The position numbers and the translations under genes were made by a program. DNA of 18,324 nt, from positions 1-18,324 of the forward strand of contig MIBM01000437.1 in NCBI GenBank assembly GCA_001830645.1, in the 5' to 3' direction. The stretch is from Spirochaetes bacterium RIFOXYC1_FULL_54_7. Its GTDB lineage: Bacteria; Spirochaetota; Spirochaetia; Treponematales; UBA12059. This document shows, in pieces, positions 7,066 to 15,068 of the stretch; within the stretch, counting starts at the first letter, position 1; the number at the start of each line of letters is the position of its first letter. The notes under the pieces are model-generated. The model was not told the DNA's origin. It searched no databases and saw only the letters and a program-made list of their open reading frames with translations.

Positions 7066-7091
7066 GGTACGCAACCCCATGGTTTCGTACC
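7066..7091 (+). repeat. Hairpin in the korG-mcmA gap
   Basis: GGTACG (7066-7071) pairs with CGTACC (7086-7091), and AACC (7073-7076) with GGTT (7081-7084), around a CCAT loop with one mismatched pair. No T-run follows, so it is not a canonical terminator. It could slow a 3' nuclease or mark an RNA processing point that lets kor and mcm messages differ in abundance; this is inference. The rest of the gap (7036-7154) shows nothing recognisable apart from the mcmA ribosome site (AGGGGGAG, from 7141). Confidence 0.5.
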
Positions 7092-7154
7092 CATGATCCA
7101 GTGTTTGGCGGGCTGTTCCTTCCACCAATTCCAGGCCTACAGGGGGAGATACAG

Positions 7155-8822
7155 ATGAATGACAATGACACCATTAAAAAGAGCCTCGAGGAATACAATG
7201 CCGAGGTTGAGAAATCAATTTCGAAATTCCCGGAACGCAAGAAAAACTTTGTTACCGGTTCCAGCGCTCCCATCAACCGGCTGTATACGCCACTGGATAC
7301 TGACCACATCGATTATGTACGAGATATTGGCTTCCCTGGTGAATATCCGTATACCAGAGGTGTTCAGAACACTTTGTACCGTGGCCGCTTCTGGACCATG
7401 CGTCAGTACGCTGGTTTCTCTACAGCCGAGGAATCCAACAAGCGTTACAAGTTCCTGCTCCAGCAAGGCACAACCGGCCTTTCAGTGGCTTTTGACCTAC
7501 CCACCCAGATTGGCTATGACTCCGACCACGCATTGTCCCAAGGCGAGGTTGGCAAGGTTGGCGTAGCCATAGATTCACTTGCTGATATGGAAATACTCTT
7601 CGACGGTATTCCGCTGGACAAGGTCTCCACCTCCATGACCATCAATGCGCCTGCTTCTGTTCTGCTTGCCATGTATATTGCGGTGGCAGAGAAACAGGGC
7701 ATCAAACCGGAGCAGCTTGACGGAACAATCCAGAACGATATCCTCAAGGAGTACGTAGCAAGAGGTACGTACATCTTCCCACCCGAGCCATCCATGCGTC
7801 TGATAACCGATATCTTCGCATACTGCTCCAAGGAAGTGCCTAACTGGAACACCATTTCGATTTCCGGTTACCATATCCGGGAAGCTGGCTCCACAGCTTC
7901 ACAGGAAGTTGCTTTTACCATTGCAGACGGCATAGCCTATGTCGATGCCGCAGTGAAGGCGGGTCTGAGCGTTGATGATTTTGCACCGAGGCTTTCGTTC
8001 TTCTTCAATTCCCATAACGACTTGTTCGAGGAAGTAGCCAAGTTCCGGGCGGCACGACGGGTGTGGGCCAAGATCATGAAAGAACGGTTTGCTGCCAGGA
8101 ATCCGAAGAGTCTGATGCTTCGTTTCCACACCCAGACCGGCGGTTCAACCCTCACAGCCCAGCAACCTGACAACAACATAGTCCGCGTTGCCATACAGAC
8201 CCTTGCCGCTGTCCTGGGCGGTACCCAGTCACTGCATACCAATTCCAAGGATGAGGCTCTGGCCTTGCCAACCGAGGAAGCTGTTCGGATTGCACTTCGA
8301 ACCCAGCAGATAATTGCCCATGAATCGGGAGTTGCAGAAACCATCGATCCACTTGCTGGATCCTACTATGTCGAGAGCATAACCGATCGTATCGAGCAGG
8401 AAGCATTGGCATACATTGCCAGGATTGATGCCATGGGTGGAGCTGTGAAGGCAATCGAGCATGGTTACATCCAGCAGGAAATCCAGGATGCCTCGTACAC
8501 CTACCAGATGGACATTGAGTCCGGTGACCGGGTAGTGGTGGGTATGAACAAGTTCCAGGTGAAGGAAGCTCCACCTACTGGACTGTTGCGTGTTGATCCT
8601 GCAGTAGGCGAACAGCAATCCAGAAAGCTGGCAACGCTACGGGCTGGCCGCGATAATTCCAAAGTTCAGGCTGCCCTCAAGGCTGTGGAGATTGCTGCCA
8701 AGAACAGCGACAACCTGATGCCCCATATCTTGTCTGCGGTCAGAACCTATGCGACCCTCGGGGAGATCTGCGATGTCATGCGCGGCGTATTCGGCGAGTA
8801 CCAGCAGAAAGTCATTCTATAA
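7155..8822 (+). CDS. mcmA: Methylmalonyl-CoA mutase, large (catalytic) subunit
   Basis: This 555-residue protein is the catalytic TIM-barrel part of methylmalonyl-CoA mutase, which interconverts succinyl-CoA and (R)-methylmalonyl-CoA with adenosylcobalamin. By motif alignment Y85 ('RQYAGFST'), R203 ('[10 protein letters not shown]') and H240 ('SGYHIREAG') match Tyr89, Arg207 and His244 of the Propionibacterium enzyme. The Tyr and Arg separate this enzyme from isobutyryl-CoA mutase, which has Phe and Gln there. The B12-binding domain is not fused at the C-terminus; it is encoded by the next gene, as in the split mutases of archaea and some anaerobes. The ATG at 7155 was chosen because AGGGGGAG lies just before it. 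An upstream ATG at 7101 lacks a site and would add 18 unrelated residues. Confidence 0.95.
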   Translation: MNDNDTIKKSLEEYNAEVEKSISKFPERKKNFVTGSSAPINRLYTPLDTDHIDYVRDIGFPGEYPYTRGVQNTLYRGRFWTMRQYAGFSTAEESNKRYKFLLQQGTTGLSVAFDLPTQIGYDSDHALSQGEVGKVGVAIDSLADMEILFDGIPLDKVSTSMTINAPASVLLAMYIAVAEKQGIKPEQLDGTIQNDILKEYVARGTYIFPPEPSMRLITDIFAYCSKEVPNWNTISISGYHIREAGSTASQEVAFTIADGIAYVDAAVKAGLSVDDFAPRLSFFFNSHNDLFEEVAKFRAARRVWAKIMKERFAARNPKSLMLRFHTQTGGSTLTAQQPDNNIVRVAIQTLAAVLGGTQSLHTNSKDEALALPTEEAVRIALRTQQIIAHESGVAETIDPLAGSYYVESITDRIEQEALAYIARIDAMGGAVKAIEHGYIQQEIQDASYTYQMDIESGDRVVVGMNKFQVKEAPPTGLLRVDPAVGEQQSRKLATLRAGRDNSKVQAALKAVEIAAKNSDNLMPHILSAVRTYATLGEICDVMRGVFGEYQQKVIL

Positions 8823-8833
8823 GGTAGGCACAG

Positions 8834-9235
8834 ATGGAACGGAAAATACGGGTACTGGTGGCTAAACCCGGACTGGACGGCCATGATCGCGGAGCCAAGG
8901 TTATAGCCAGGGCTCTCAGGGATGCAGGCATGGAAGTAATCTATACTGGCCTGAGGCAGACTCCCGAGCAGGTTGTCAACGCAGCCATCCAGGAAGACGT
9001 GGACGTCATTGCCATGAGTATACTCTCGGGTGCCCATAACCATCTCTTCCCCAGGGTTATGGATCTGCTCAAAGAGAAGAAGATTGACGATGTATTGGTA
9101 GTTGGTGGTGGAGTCATCCCTGATGACGATATACCGGGACTCAAGGCTGCGGGCATTGCCGAGGTTTTTACCCCTGGCACTCCTACTACGACAACCATCG
9201 AGTTCATCAGAAACAATCTCAAGCGCAAGGTTTGA
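8834..9235 (+). CDS. mcmB: Methylmalonyl-CoA mutase, cobalamin-binding small subunit
   Basis: This 133-residue free-standing B12-binding domain has '[10 protein letters not shown]' with H17, the axial cobalt ligand of the DxHxxG motif, then 'MSILSGAH' (SxL) and '[11 protein letters not shown]' (GG), in the expected order and spacing. It pairs with the large subunit just upstream, only 11 nt away. The length is typical for the split-subunit form. The stop codon overlaps a possible TTG start of meaB. The assignment to methylmalonyl-CoA mutase rather than another B12 mutase follows from its partner gene. Confidence 0.95.
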   Translation: MERKIRVLVAKPGLDGHDRGAKVIARALRDAGMEVIYTGLRQTPEQVVNAAIQEDVDVIAMSILSGAHNHLFPRVMDLLKEKKIDDVLVVGGGVIPDDDIPGLKAAGIAEVFTPGTPTTTTIEFIRNNLKRKV

Positions 9236-9237
9236 AC

Positions 9238-10341
9238 GTGTACGACTCGGCCAGCCTAGTTTCCGGTATCCGAAAAGGCGATCCCCGGTCTATAGCCCGT
9301 TCGATCACTTTGGTCGAACGGGAAGACCCGGCACGTCTGGCCGTGCTCAAAGCCATCAATGCTGATATCGGTCATGCCCATATCGTCGGTATCACCGGTC
9401 CTCCTGGATCCGGCAAAAGTACCTTGACTGACAAGCTGCTGAAAGAGTTACGTTCCCGTGGCCGAAGGGTGGCTGTAGCGGCCATCGATCCATCCAGCCC
9501 CTTTACAGGGGGCGCCATACTTGGTGACCGTATCCGTATGCAACGCCATGCGGATGACGATGGTGTTTTCATCCGCAGTCTGGCAACACGTGGCCATCTG
9601 GGAGGCCTCTCAAGAGCCACTACCGAGACAGTGCGTATCTTTGATGCAGCTGGCTTCGATGACATCATCATAGAGACCGTAGGCGTAGGCCAGTCGGAAG
9701 TCGATATAGTCAGGCTGGCTGATACCGTGGTTCTCGTTTCTGTTCCTGGTCTGGGAGACGACATACAGGCCATCAAAGCCGGGGTCATGGAAATCGGTGA
9801 TGTTTTCTGTGTGAACAAGGCCGATCGTGACGGTTCCGAAAGGGTTATACGTGAGATTAGGGCCATGCTGGAGGCCGCTGTCATGAATGGTGCGGCAACA
9901 AGGTTTTCTGCCCTTTACCAGGCCTTGGACCAGTTGAAGGCGGTAGACAGGACCGAAGGTCAGTCATCACCACGGGCCAGCAGCTCAGGTCTGTTTGATC
10001 AAGGTGCGGCTCATCACATAGCCCGTCAGCCTCCGGGGCATGATGCTCTTGAGATTCCAGCGGTAATTCCAACCACAGCTGAGACAGGCGACGGTGTATC
10101 AAGGTTGGTCGACGAGATCAAGGCACACGAGGCTGCCCTGGTAGCGACAGGATTCTTGCGTCTGAGAAGGCACGAGAACCTGAGCTGGGAACTTGGCAAT
10201 GCCCTGGCTGACCGTGTTTTACGAAGGCTTGAGGGAGAAGACCGGAAGATTGAACTTGCTGACCTTGCGTCAGCAGTTCTGGACAAACGAAAGGATTTTT
10301 ACGAAGCCTTGGGAATCCTGGAGGGTTCCCTGGCGGGATGA
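9238..10341 (+). CDS. meaB: Methylmalonyl-CoA mutase-associated GTPase MeaB (ArgK family)
   Basis: This G3E-type P-loop GTPase protects methylmalonyl-CoA mutase and gates its cofactor loading and release. The Walker A 'GPPGSGKST' is at residues 54-62. 'AIDPSSPFTGGAILGDRIRM' follows, then 'ETVGVGQSEVDI' (switch region) and the guanine motif 'NKAD' at 193-196. The C-terminal helices end in 'DKRKDFYEALG'. The start is uncertain. A TTG at 9232 overlaps the mcmB stop but has AAGG only 1 nt before it, while the GTG at 9238 has it 7 nt before, so GTG is preferred. Unusual: between the helix ending 'MLEAAV' and the strand 'EIPAVIPTTA' there are about 55 residues (about 216-270), where the family usually has about a dozen. 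The insert is rich in Ser, Gln, Ala and His. It lies in the operon directly after the mutase it serves. Confidence 0.92.
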   Translation: MYDSASLVSGIRKGDPRSIARSITLVEREDPARLAVLKAINADIGHAHIVGITGPPGSGKSTLTDKLLKELRSRGRRVAVAAIDPSSPFTGGAILGDRIRMQRHADDDGVFIRSLATRGHLGGLSRATTETVRIFDAAGFDDIIIETVGVGQSEVDIVRLADTVVLVSVPGLGDDIQAIKAGVMEIGDVFCVNKADRDGSERVIREIRAMLEAAVMNGAATRFSALYQALDQLKAVDRTEGQSSPRASSSGLFDQGAAHHIARQPPGHDALEIPAVIPTTAETGDGVSRLVDEIKAHEAALVATGFLRLRRHENLSWELGNALADRVLRRLEGEDRKIELADLASAVLDKRKDFYEALGILEGSLAG

Positions 10342-10348
10342 TAATATT

Positions 10349-10366
10349 GGAGTCCATACAGACTCC
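10349..10366 (+). repeat. Small hairpin in the meaB-mce gap
   Basis: GGAGTC (10349-10354) and GACTCC (10361-10366) form a perfect 6-bp stem with a 6-nt loop in the 54-bp gap. No T-run follows. The mce ribosome site (AGGAGG) lies about 20 nt downstream and is left free. It may be an mRNA stability or processing element, or chance. Confidence 0.35.
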
Positions 10367-10395
10367 TGGATGAACCAAGAACAGGAGGAACAGTC

Positions 10396-10797
10396 ATGGT
10401 CGGAAAAGTTGACCATATAGGTATCGCAGTAGCGAATCTGGATGAAACCCTGAAGCTCTATACCGACATACTCGGCATGGAGTTGCACGGTACCGAGACG
10501 GTAGCCGAACAAAAGGTCAGGGTGGCATTCCTGCCGGTGGGAGACACTGAAATAGAATTGCTGGAATCGACGGATCCCGATGGACCGATAGCTAAATTCA
10601 TCGAGTCCAAGGGGCAGGGGATCCAGCACATAGCCTTCAGTGTCACAGACATAGAGGCTGCTTTGGTAGAACTCAAGGAAAAAGGCGTGCGCCTGATCGA
10701 TGAAAAACCACGATACGGGGCCGGTGGTGCTAAAATAGCCTTCCTGCATCCAAAAGCAACCAATGGTGTTCTGGTAGAACTTTGTCAACGTGATTGA
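10396..10797 (+). CDS. mce: Methylmalonyl-CoA epimerase
   Basis: This 133-residue glyoxalase/VOC-fold enzyme interconverts (R)- and (S)-methylmalonyl-CoA, joining the mutase to the biotin-dependent decarboxylase. 'DHIGIAV' with H7, Q39 in 'AEQKVRV', 'IQHIAF' with H78 and 'VLVELC' with E128 are the likely divalent-metal ligands of the family. Both betaalphabetabetabeta repeats are complete and the length is normal. An excellent ribosome site (AGGAGG, 7 nt spacing) precedes the ATG. It sits between meaB and mmdA, exactly where the pathway needs it. Confidence 0.94.
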   Translation: MVGKVDHIGIAVANLDETLKLYTDILGMELHGTETVAEQKVRVAFLPVGDTEIELLESTDPDGPIAKFIESKGQGIQHIAFSVTDIEAALVELKEKGVRLIDEKPRYGAGGAKIAFLHPKATNGVLVELCQRD

Positions 10798-10847
10798 TAG
10801 AATGTACGCAAACACGGATACGATCCTTCCTATTTTGGAGTGAGTAG

Positions 10848-12392
10848 ATGGAACAGAAACTGAAGCTACTGGCCGAGCGCAAGGCCAAGATTACCGCGGG
10901 CGGCGGACCTAAGCGTGTAGCAGCCCAGCATGACAAGGGCAAGATGACAGCCCGGGAACGCATCGAAGCATTGCTTGATCCGGGCAGCTTTGCCGAGATC
11001 GACGCCTTTGTGGAACACCGGGCGGTAGATCTTGGCATGGACAAGGTCGAGGCTCCTGGTGAAGGTGTCGTAATCGGATACGGCACGGTAAACAGCCGCC
11101 TGGTTTACCTCTTTGCCCAGGATTTCACCGTAATCGGTGGATCACTTGGTGAAATGCATGCAGCCAAGATCTGCAAGGTGATGGACATGGCCGTAAAGGT
11201 TGGTTGTCCATGTATCGGCATCAATGATTCAGGTGGTGCCCGCATCCAGGAAGGCGTCGACGCTCTTGCCGGGTATGGCGATATATTTTATCGCAATACC
11301 CTGGCTTCCGGCGTGGTACCCCAGATATCCGTCATCATGGGTCCCTGTGCTGGCGGTGCAGTGTATTCTCCAGCCCTGACCGACTTTACCGTCATGGTAG
11401 AGAAAACCGGAAACATGTTCATCACTGGTCCCCAGGTGATCAAAGCTGTCACCGGCGAAGATGTTACTGCCGAAGGCCTTGGCGGTGCTTTGGTCCATAG
11501 TGAATTATCCGGCTGTGCCAGCCTGATGTTTGCTTCGGAACAGGAAACCCTTGAAGGTATCCGAAAACTGCTGTCCTACCTTCCGCAGAACAATGTGGAG
11601 GATCCGCCGGTTGCCAAGACGTCCGACGATCCAGCCAGGGCTGATTCAGGCTTGGCTGATATTATCCCTGATTCACCCAACAAGCCGTACGAGATCCGGG
11701 ACGTCATCAAGCGTGTTTTCGACGATGGTGACTTCTTTGAGATACAGCCCTTGTATGCCAAAAATATCGTGATTGGCTTTGCAAGGCTTACCGGACGTAC
11801 TGTCGGCATCGTGGCCAACCAGCCACGTAATATGGCTGGTGTTCTGGACATAAATGCTTCTGACAAAGCTAGCCGTTTTATACGATTCTGTGACGCTTTC
11901 AACATTCCGCTGGTTACCCTCGCGGATACCGCAGGCTATCTGCCGGGCGTCGGGCAGGAACATGGCGGCGTAATCCGGCATGGCGCAAAGCTGCTGTATG
12001 CGTATTCCGAGGCCACAGTTCCAAAGATGACGGTCATAATCCGCAAAGCTTACGGTGGTGCGTATATTGCCATGTGTTCCCGCCATCTCGGAGCCGACCA
12101 GGTCTTTGCCTGGCCCAGTGCCGAAATTGCGGTCATGGGGCCTGATGGAGCCGCCAACATCATTTTCAAGAAGGAAATCGAAGAAGCCAGTGATCCCGTT
12201 GCTACTCGCAAGGAAAAGATCGACGAATACAAGGTCAATTTCGCCAACCCCTACAAGGCAGCCTTGCGCGGTTATGTAGATGATGTCATTGACCCTGCGG
12301 ACACCCGCAAGCGTCTCATCTCGGCTTTGACCATGCTGCTAGGCAAGCGGGAAACCCGCCCTGCCAAGAAGCATGGCAATATTCCCGTGTAA
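10848..12392 (+). CDS. mmdA: Methylmalonyl-CoA decarboxylase alpha subunit / 12S carboxyltransferase
   Basis: This 514-residue acyl-CoA carboxyltransferase has two crotonase-like domains. It moves the carboxyl group between (S)-methylmalonyl-CoA and carrier-bound biotin, releasing propionyl-CoA. The N-terminal half has '[20 protein letters not shown]' (about residues 18-37), '[20 protein letters not shown]' and '[13 protein letters not shown]', which forms an oxyanion hole. The C-terminal half has '[20 protein letters not shown]' and '[17 protein letters not shown]'. The same family includes the propionyl-CoA carboxylase beta chain and the transcarboxylase 12S subunit. The decarboxylase name is preferred because the oadG-like, biotin-carrier and beta-pump genes follow directly, and no biotin carboxylase gene is present. 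GGAG lies 7 nt before the ATG. Confidence 0.93.
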   Translation: MEQKLKLLAERKAKITAGGGPKRVAAQHDKGKMTARERIEALLDPGSFAEIDAFVEHRAVDLGMDKVEAPGEGVVIGYGTVNSRLVYLFAQDFTVIGGSLGEMHAAKICKVMDMAVKVGCPCIGINDSGGARIQEGVDALAGYGDIFYRNTLASGVVPQISVIMGPCAGGAVYSPALTDFTVMVEKTGNMFITGPQVIKAVTGEDVTAEGLGGALVHSELSGCASLMFASEQETLEGIRKLLSYLPQNNVEDPPVAKTSDDPARADSGLADIIPDSPNKPYEIRDVIKRVFDDGDFFEIQPLYAKNIVIGFARLTGRTVGIVANQPRNMAGVLDINASDKASRFIRFCDAFNIPLVTLADTAGYLPGVGQEHGGVIRHGAKLLYAYSEATVPKMTVIIRKAYGGAYIAMCSRHLGADQVFAWPSAEIAVMGPDGAANIIFKKEIEEASDPVATRKEKIDEYKVNFANPYKAALRGYVDDVIDPADTRKRLISALTMLLGKRETRPAKKHGNIPV

Positions 12393-12402
12393 GGGGTCTG
12401 CC

Positions 12403-12723
12403 ATGGATATGTGGACTATCACGATAATTGGCATAGGTACGGTGTTCGTAGCCCTCATCGGCCTGGCCTTGGTGTTGGAGCTCTTCAGGATCATCTTCGC
12501 TCCAAAGAACGAAGCAATCCCGGTGCCAGTTCCTGTTTCACAGCCGACGGCCAGCTCTTCTGGTATCAATGGCAGCATTGTTGCAGCCATCGTTGCTGCC
12601 ATAGCTGCTGCGAGCGGTCAATCGGCTTCGGATTTCAGGATTGCTTCCATCGAACCTGTTGGATTCAGCACCCCTGCGTGGGGACATATAGATCGCCTGG
12701 CCAGAGGGCCGCGCGGCGCATAA
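12403..12723 (+). CDS. OadG/MmdD-family small membrane subunit of Na+-translocating decarboxylase
   Basis: This 106-residue protein has one N-terminal membrane segment (about residues 5-29, 'IIGIGTVFVALIGLALVLEL'). A short basic turn, a Pro/Val/Ser linker, an Ala/Ile-rich helix ('IVAAIVAAIAAASG') and a C-terminal 'PVGFSTPAW' follow. This is the layout of the gamma/delta subunits that anchor the carboxyltransferase to the membrane pump. The ATG at 12403 has AAGGGG upstream, while an in-frame ATG at 12373, inside mmdA, has none and would add a polar stretch before the membrane segment. The sequence is short and poorly conserved, so the call rests on topology plus position between mmdA and the biotin carrier. 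Confidence 0.82.
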   Translation: MDMWTITIIGIGTVFVALIGLALVLELFRIIFAPKNEAIPVPVPVSQPTASSSGINGSIVAAIVAAIAAASGQSASDFRIASIEPVGFSTPAWGHIDRLARGPRGA

Positions 12724-12730
12724 CGGGAAT

Positions 12731-12762
12731 CCGGTAAAGGCGGGCCAGCTGTCCCGCTCCGG
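12731..12762 (+). repeat. Hairpin in the oadG-biotin carrier gap
   Basis: GCGGG (12740-12744) pairs with CCCGC (12753-12757), flanked by CCGG at 12731-12734 and 12759-12762 that can extend the stem across small internal loops. The loop carries CAGCTG. No T-run follows. It precedes the biotin-carrier gene and could influence its relative expression; function unproven. Confidence 0.4.
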
Positions 12763-12793
12763 AGCTCAGCCATACAACAAGGAGATCAGTACC

Positions 12794-13174
12794 ATGCTCA
12801 AGAAATATCGTGTAACCGTAAACGGCCAGACCTATGATGTTGGTGTAGAAGAAATGGGTGGCCCGAGTGCACCTGCGCCAGCCCCTGTGGCCGCCGCCTC
12901 TGCCCCTGTCGCTTCTGCCCCTGCTGCCGCCCCCGCTCCTGCTGCAGGTGGCGCGTCAGGTGCCGGTACCGTTAAGGCTCCCATGCCCGGTACGGTTCTT
13001 GGCGTCAAGGTCAGCGCAGGACAGCTCGTAAAGCGAGGTGATGTGCTACTTATCCTCGAAGCCATGAAGATGGAGAACGAAATTTGTGCCCAGGGCGATG
13101 GTACAGTAACCCAGATCCGTGTACAGGCCGGCACCACCGTCAACACTGGTGATCCAATGATCGACATCGTGTGA
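12794..13174 (+). CDS. mmdC: Biotin carboxyl carrier protein of the decarboxylase/transcarboxylase
   Basis: This 126-residue carrier has a short N-terminal strand region ('KKYRVTVNGQTYDVGVEE'), a flexible Ala/Pro linker (about residues 23-56) and a C-terminal biotinyl domain. K92 in 'EAMKMEN' is the biotin attachment lysine, and 'KAPMPGTVLGVKV' and 'GDPMIDIV' are the usual flanking parts. It is the only biotin domain in the window. It can therefore serve mmdA and plausibly also the biotin-free 5S carboxyltransferase at 2281-3945. AAGGAGA lies 8 nt before the ATG. The size matches the 1.3S transcarboxylase and MmdC carriers. Confidence 0.94.
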   Translation: MLKKYRVTVNGQTYDVGVEEMGGPSAPAPAPVAAASAPVASAPAAAPAPAAGGASGAGTVKAPMPGTVLGVKVSAGQLVKRGDVLLILEAMKMENEICAQGDGTVTQIRVQAGTTVNTGDPMIDIV

Positions 13175-13197
13175 CGGGAGGCGGTAAAGGATAGCGT

Positions 13198-14358
13198 ATG
13201 TGGCAAAATATCCTGGAATTTCTCCAGACAACCGGCTTTGCGGCCTTCAGCAGGAGTGACATGATGGTCTTCGGGTTCATACCCGGAGAGCTGATCATGA
13301 TGATCACTGCCTGTGTACTCCTGTACCTTGGAATTGCAAAGAAGTTCGAACCCCTGTTGCTCGTACCGATAGGCTTTGGCATGCTCCTCGTGAATTTGCC
13401 TTTGGGTGGTATCATGACACCTCCGAATGGCAGTGAGAATGCTGGGCTTGTGTGGTATCTCTATCAAGGTGTAAAGCTAGGCGTGTATCCTCCCCTTATC
13501 TTTATGGGTGTTGGCGCAATGACCGATTTCGGTCCGTTGATTGCCAATCCCAAGAGTCTTCTTCTTGGAGCGGCTGCTCAGGTGGGCATCTTTGTAACCT
13601 TCATCGGTGCCAATCTGATGGGCTTTGACATGAATGCTGCCGCAAGCATCGGTATCATTGGAGGTGCTGACGGCCCAACGGCCATTTACCTTACCAGCAA
13701 GCTGAAACCTGAGTTGCTGCCGGCTATAGCCATTGCAGCATACTCGTATATGGCTCTGGTTCCAATCATCCAGCCGCCCATCATGATGGCCTTGACCACA
13801 AAAAAAGAACGTATGGTGGTGATGGAGCAGTTGCGCAATGTGTCCAAGACCGAGCGGGTGATCTTTCCGATCGCCGTAACCATATTGTGTGGTTTGCTCC
13901 TGCCTTCAGCCGTCCCATTGCTTGGTTCTTTGATGCTAGGTAACCTGTTCAGGGAATCCGGTGTCACAGCCAGACTTTTGGATACAACCCAGAATGCGTT
14001 GATCAACATCTTGACCATATTCCTCGGTGTATCCGTTGGAGCAACAGCCAGTGCAAGCAAGTTCCTTCAGGTCCAGACCCTGATGATCATCGGACTTGGT
14101 CTTGTAGCCTTTGCTATTGGAACTGCTTCCGGTGTGCTTTTCGGCAAGCTTATGTACATTACTTCAGGTGGCAAGGTAAATCCTTTGATAGGTTCGGCAG
14201 GTGTGTCAGCTGTCCCTATGGCAGCGCGGGTTTCACAGGTTGTAGGGCAGAAATGCAATCCTGGCAACTACTTGCTCATGCATGCCATGGGACCAAACGT
14301 AGCTGGCGTCATTGGCAGTGCCATAGCTGCGGGCGTCATGTTGGCATTCCTGTCCTGA
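13198..14358 (+). CDS. mmdB: Na+-translocating methylmalonyl-CoA/oxaloacetate decarboxylase beta subunit
   Basis: This 386-residue integral membrane protein has about nine hydrophobic segments. It decarboxylates carboxybiotin and couples this to Na+ export. '[14 protein letters not shown]' contains D158, matching the essential Asp of OadB. '[16 protein letters not shown]' and '[14 protein letters not shown]' are further signatures of the family. The length is normal for the short (MmdB/GcdB/OadB) form. It starts 23 nt after the biotin carrier with AAAGG 7 nt upstream, and it is the last gene of the operon before a hairpin terminator. Neighbouring mmdA makes methylmalonyl-CoA the likely carboxyl source. 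Oxaloacetate through the 5S protein is possible too. Confidence 0.94.
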   Translation: MWQNILEFLQTTGFAAFSRSDMMVFGFIPGELIMMITACVLLYLGIAKKFEPLLLVPIGFGMLLVNLPLGGIMTPPNGSENAGLVWYLYQGVKLGVYPPLIFMGVGAMTDFGPLIANPKSLLLGAAAQVGIFVTFIGANLMGFDMNAAASIGIIGGADGPTAIYLTSKLKPELLPAIAIAAYSYMALVPIIQPPIMMALTTKKERMVVMEQLRNVSKTERVIFPIAVTILCGLLLPSAVPLLGSLMLGNLFRESGVTARLLDTTQNALINILTIFLGVSVGATASASKFLQVQTLMIIGLGLVAFAIGTASGVLFGKLMYITSGGKVNPLIGSAGVSAVPMAARVSQVVGQKCNPGNYLLMHAMGPNVAGVIGSAIAAGVMLAFLS

Positions 14359-14385
14359 TCAGGGTTTTCAGATAGTTCCAGCCAA

Positions 14386-14414
14386 CCCGCAGCCATCATG
14401 GTCTGCGGGCTTTT
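14386..14414 (+). terminator. Rho-independent terminator of the kor-mcm-mmd operon
   Basis: CCCGCAG (14386-14392) pairs with CTGCGGG (14403-14409), extended by CC/GG inside with one bulged T, followed by CTTTTC. It lies 27 nt after the mmdB stop and has no T-run on the other strand, so it serves the + strand operon. The stretch from 14415 to 14474 shows nothing recognisable. Confidence 0.8.
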
Positions 14415-14474
14415 CAATGGGCTGCTGAAAGTACTGTCTGAAATGGCCTTCTGACGGTGTCTGTTGACGGCGCC

Positions 14475-14954
14475 TCAGTCGGTTCCCAGAAAGGCCTCCT
14501 TGCCGGGGTAGTCAAACATCCGTTTTGCGATATGAATCGGAACGGTAAAATAGACAGCCAGGGACTCGCTGCAGGCCTTTCCTTCGCCATCAAAGAGGGT
14601 AGTAAGTATATTGGCCTTGTTTCCATCCATACTCCGCAACCTCGACCTGAGAGTGATGGGACCTTTAGCTACCATCACGGGGGCTAGATAGGTAAGCGAT
14701 AACCCTTGCGTGTAGCCTGCGGTACCAAGTTTTACGAAGACCACCCAGCTTGCTATTTCATCATGCAAGGCAGCCTGTATTCCGCCATGAAGCACACCCT
14801 TGAAGCCTTCGAAGTGCTCTTTGGGTTTCCATTCGCTGTATACCTCATCTCCATCTTCAAAGAATTCAAGGGCCAAGCCAATAGGGTTGTGCGGGGCACA
14901 GCCGAAGCAGTCATATTCATGGCCATTCAGAAATGGGTTTTTGATCGCTTTCAT
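14475..14954 (-). CDS. PaaI-family hotdog acyl-CoA thioesterase
   Basis: This 159-residue single hotdog-fold protein has the PaaI/THEM-like layout: 'YDCFGCAPHNPIGLALEF' near the N-terminus, then 'GVLHGGIQAALHDEIASW' with H56-G57-G58 at the helix start and D65/E66 as likely catalytic acids, then the beta-sheet part ('LTYLAPVMVAKGPI'). Such enzymes hydrolyse acyl-CoA thioesters in the cytoplasm; the substrate cannot be told. The ATG at 14952-14954 has a strong GCAGGAGG just before it. A longer reading from 15002 adds 16 residues without a ribosome site. It is convergent with the propionyl-CoA-forming operon, so an acyl-CoA overflow role is imaginable but unsupported. Confidence 0.85.
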   Translation of the reverse strand: MKAIKNPFLNGHEYDCFGCAPHNPIGLALEFFEDGDEVYSEWKPKEHFEGFKGVLHGGIQAALHDEIASWVVFVKLGTAGYTQGLSLTYLAPVMVAKGPITLRSRLRSMDGNKANILTTLFDGEGKACSESLAVYFTVPIHIAKRMFDYPGKEAFLGTD

Positions 14955-15014
14955 CGTGCCTCCTGCACAGAACCTTGCGGCACATCCTCTGGATTGCTGC
15001 AATAGACTGTATTA

Positions 15015-15048
15015 ATGCAAAAACGCCGGTCTTTTTCAAGACCGGCGT
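15015..15048 (-). terminator. Rho-independent terminator after hflC
   Basis: ACGCCGGTCTT (15023-15033) and AAGACCGGCGT (15038-15048) form a perfect 11-bp stem with a 4-nt loop. On the - strand it is followed by TTTT and then GC. It lies about 20 nt beyond the hflC stop. This is the strongest terminator in the window. Confidence 0.9.
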
Positions 15049-15068
15049 CTGTTTTCTGCAATCGTTGA

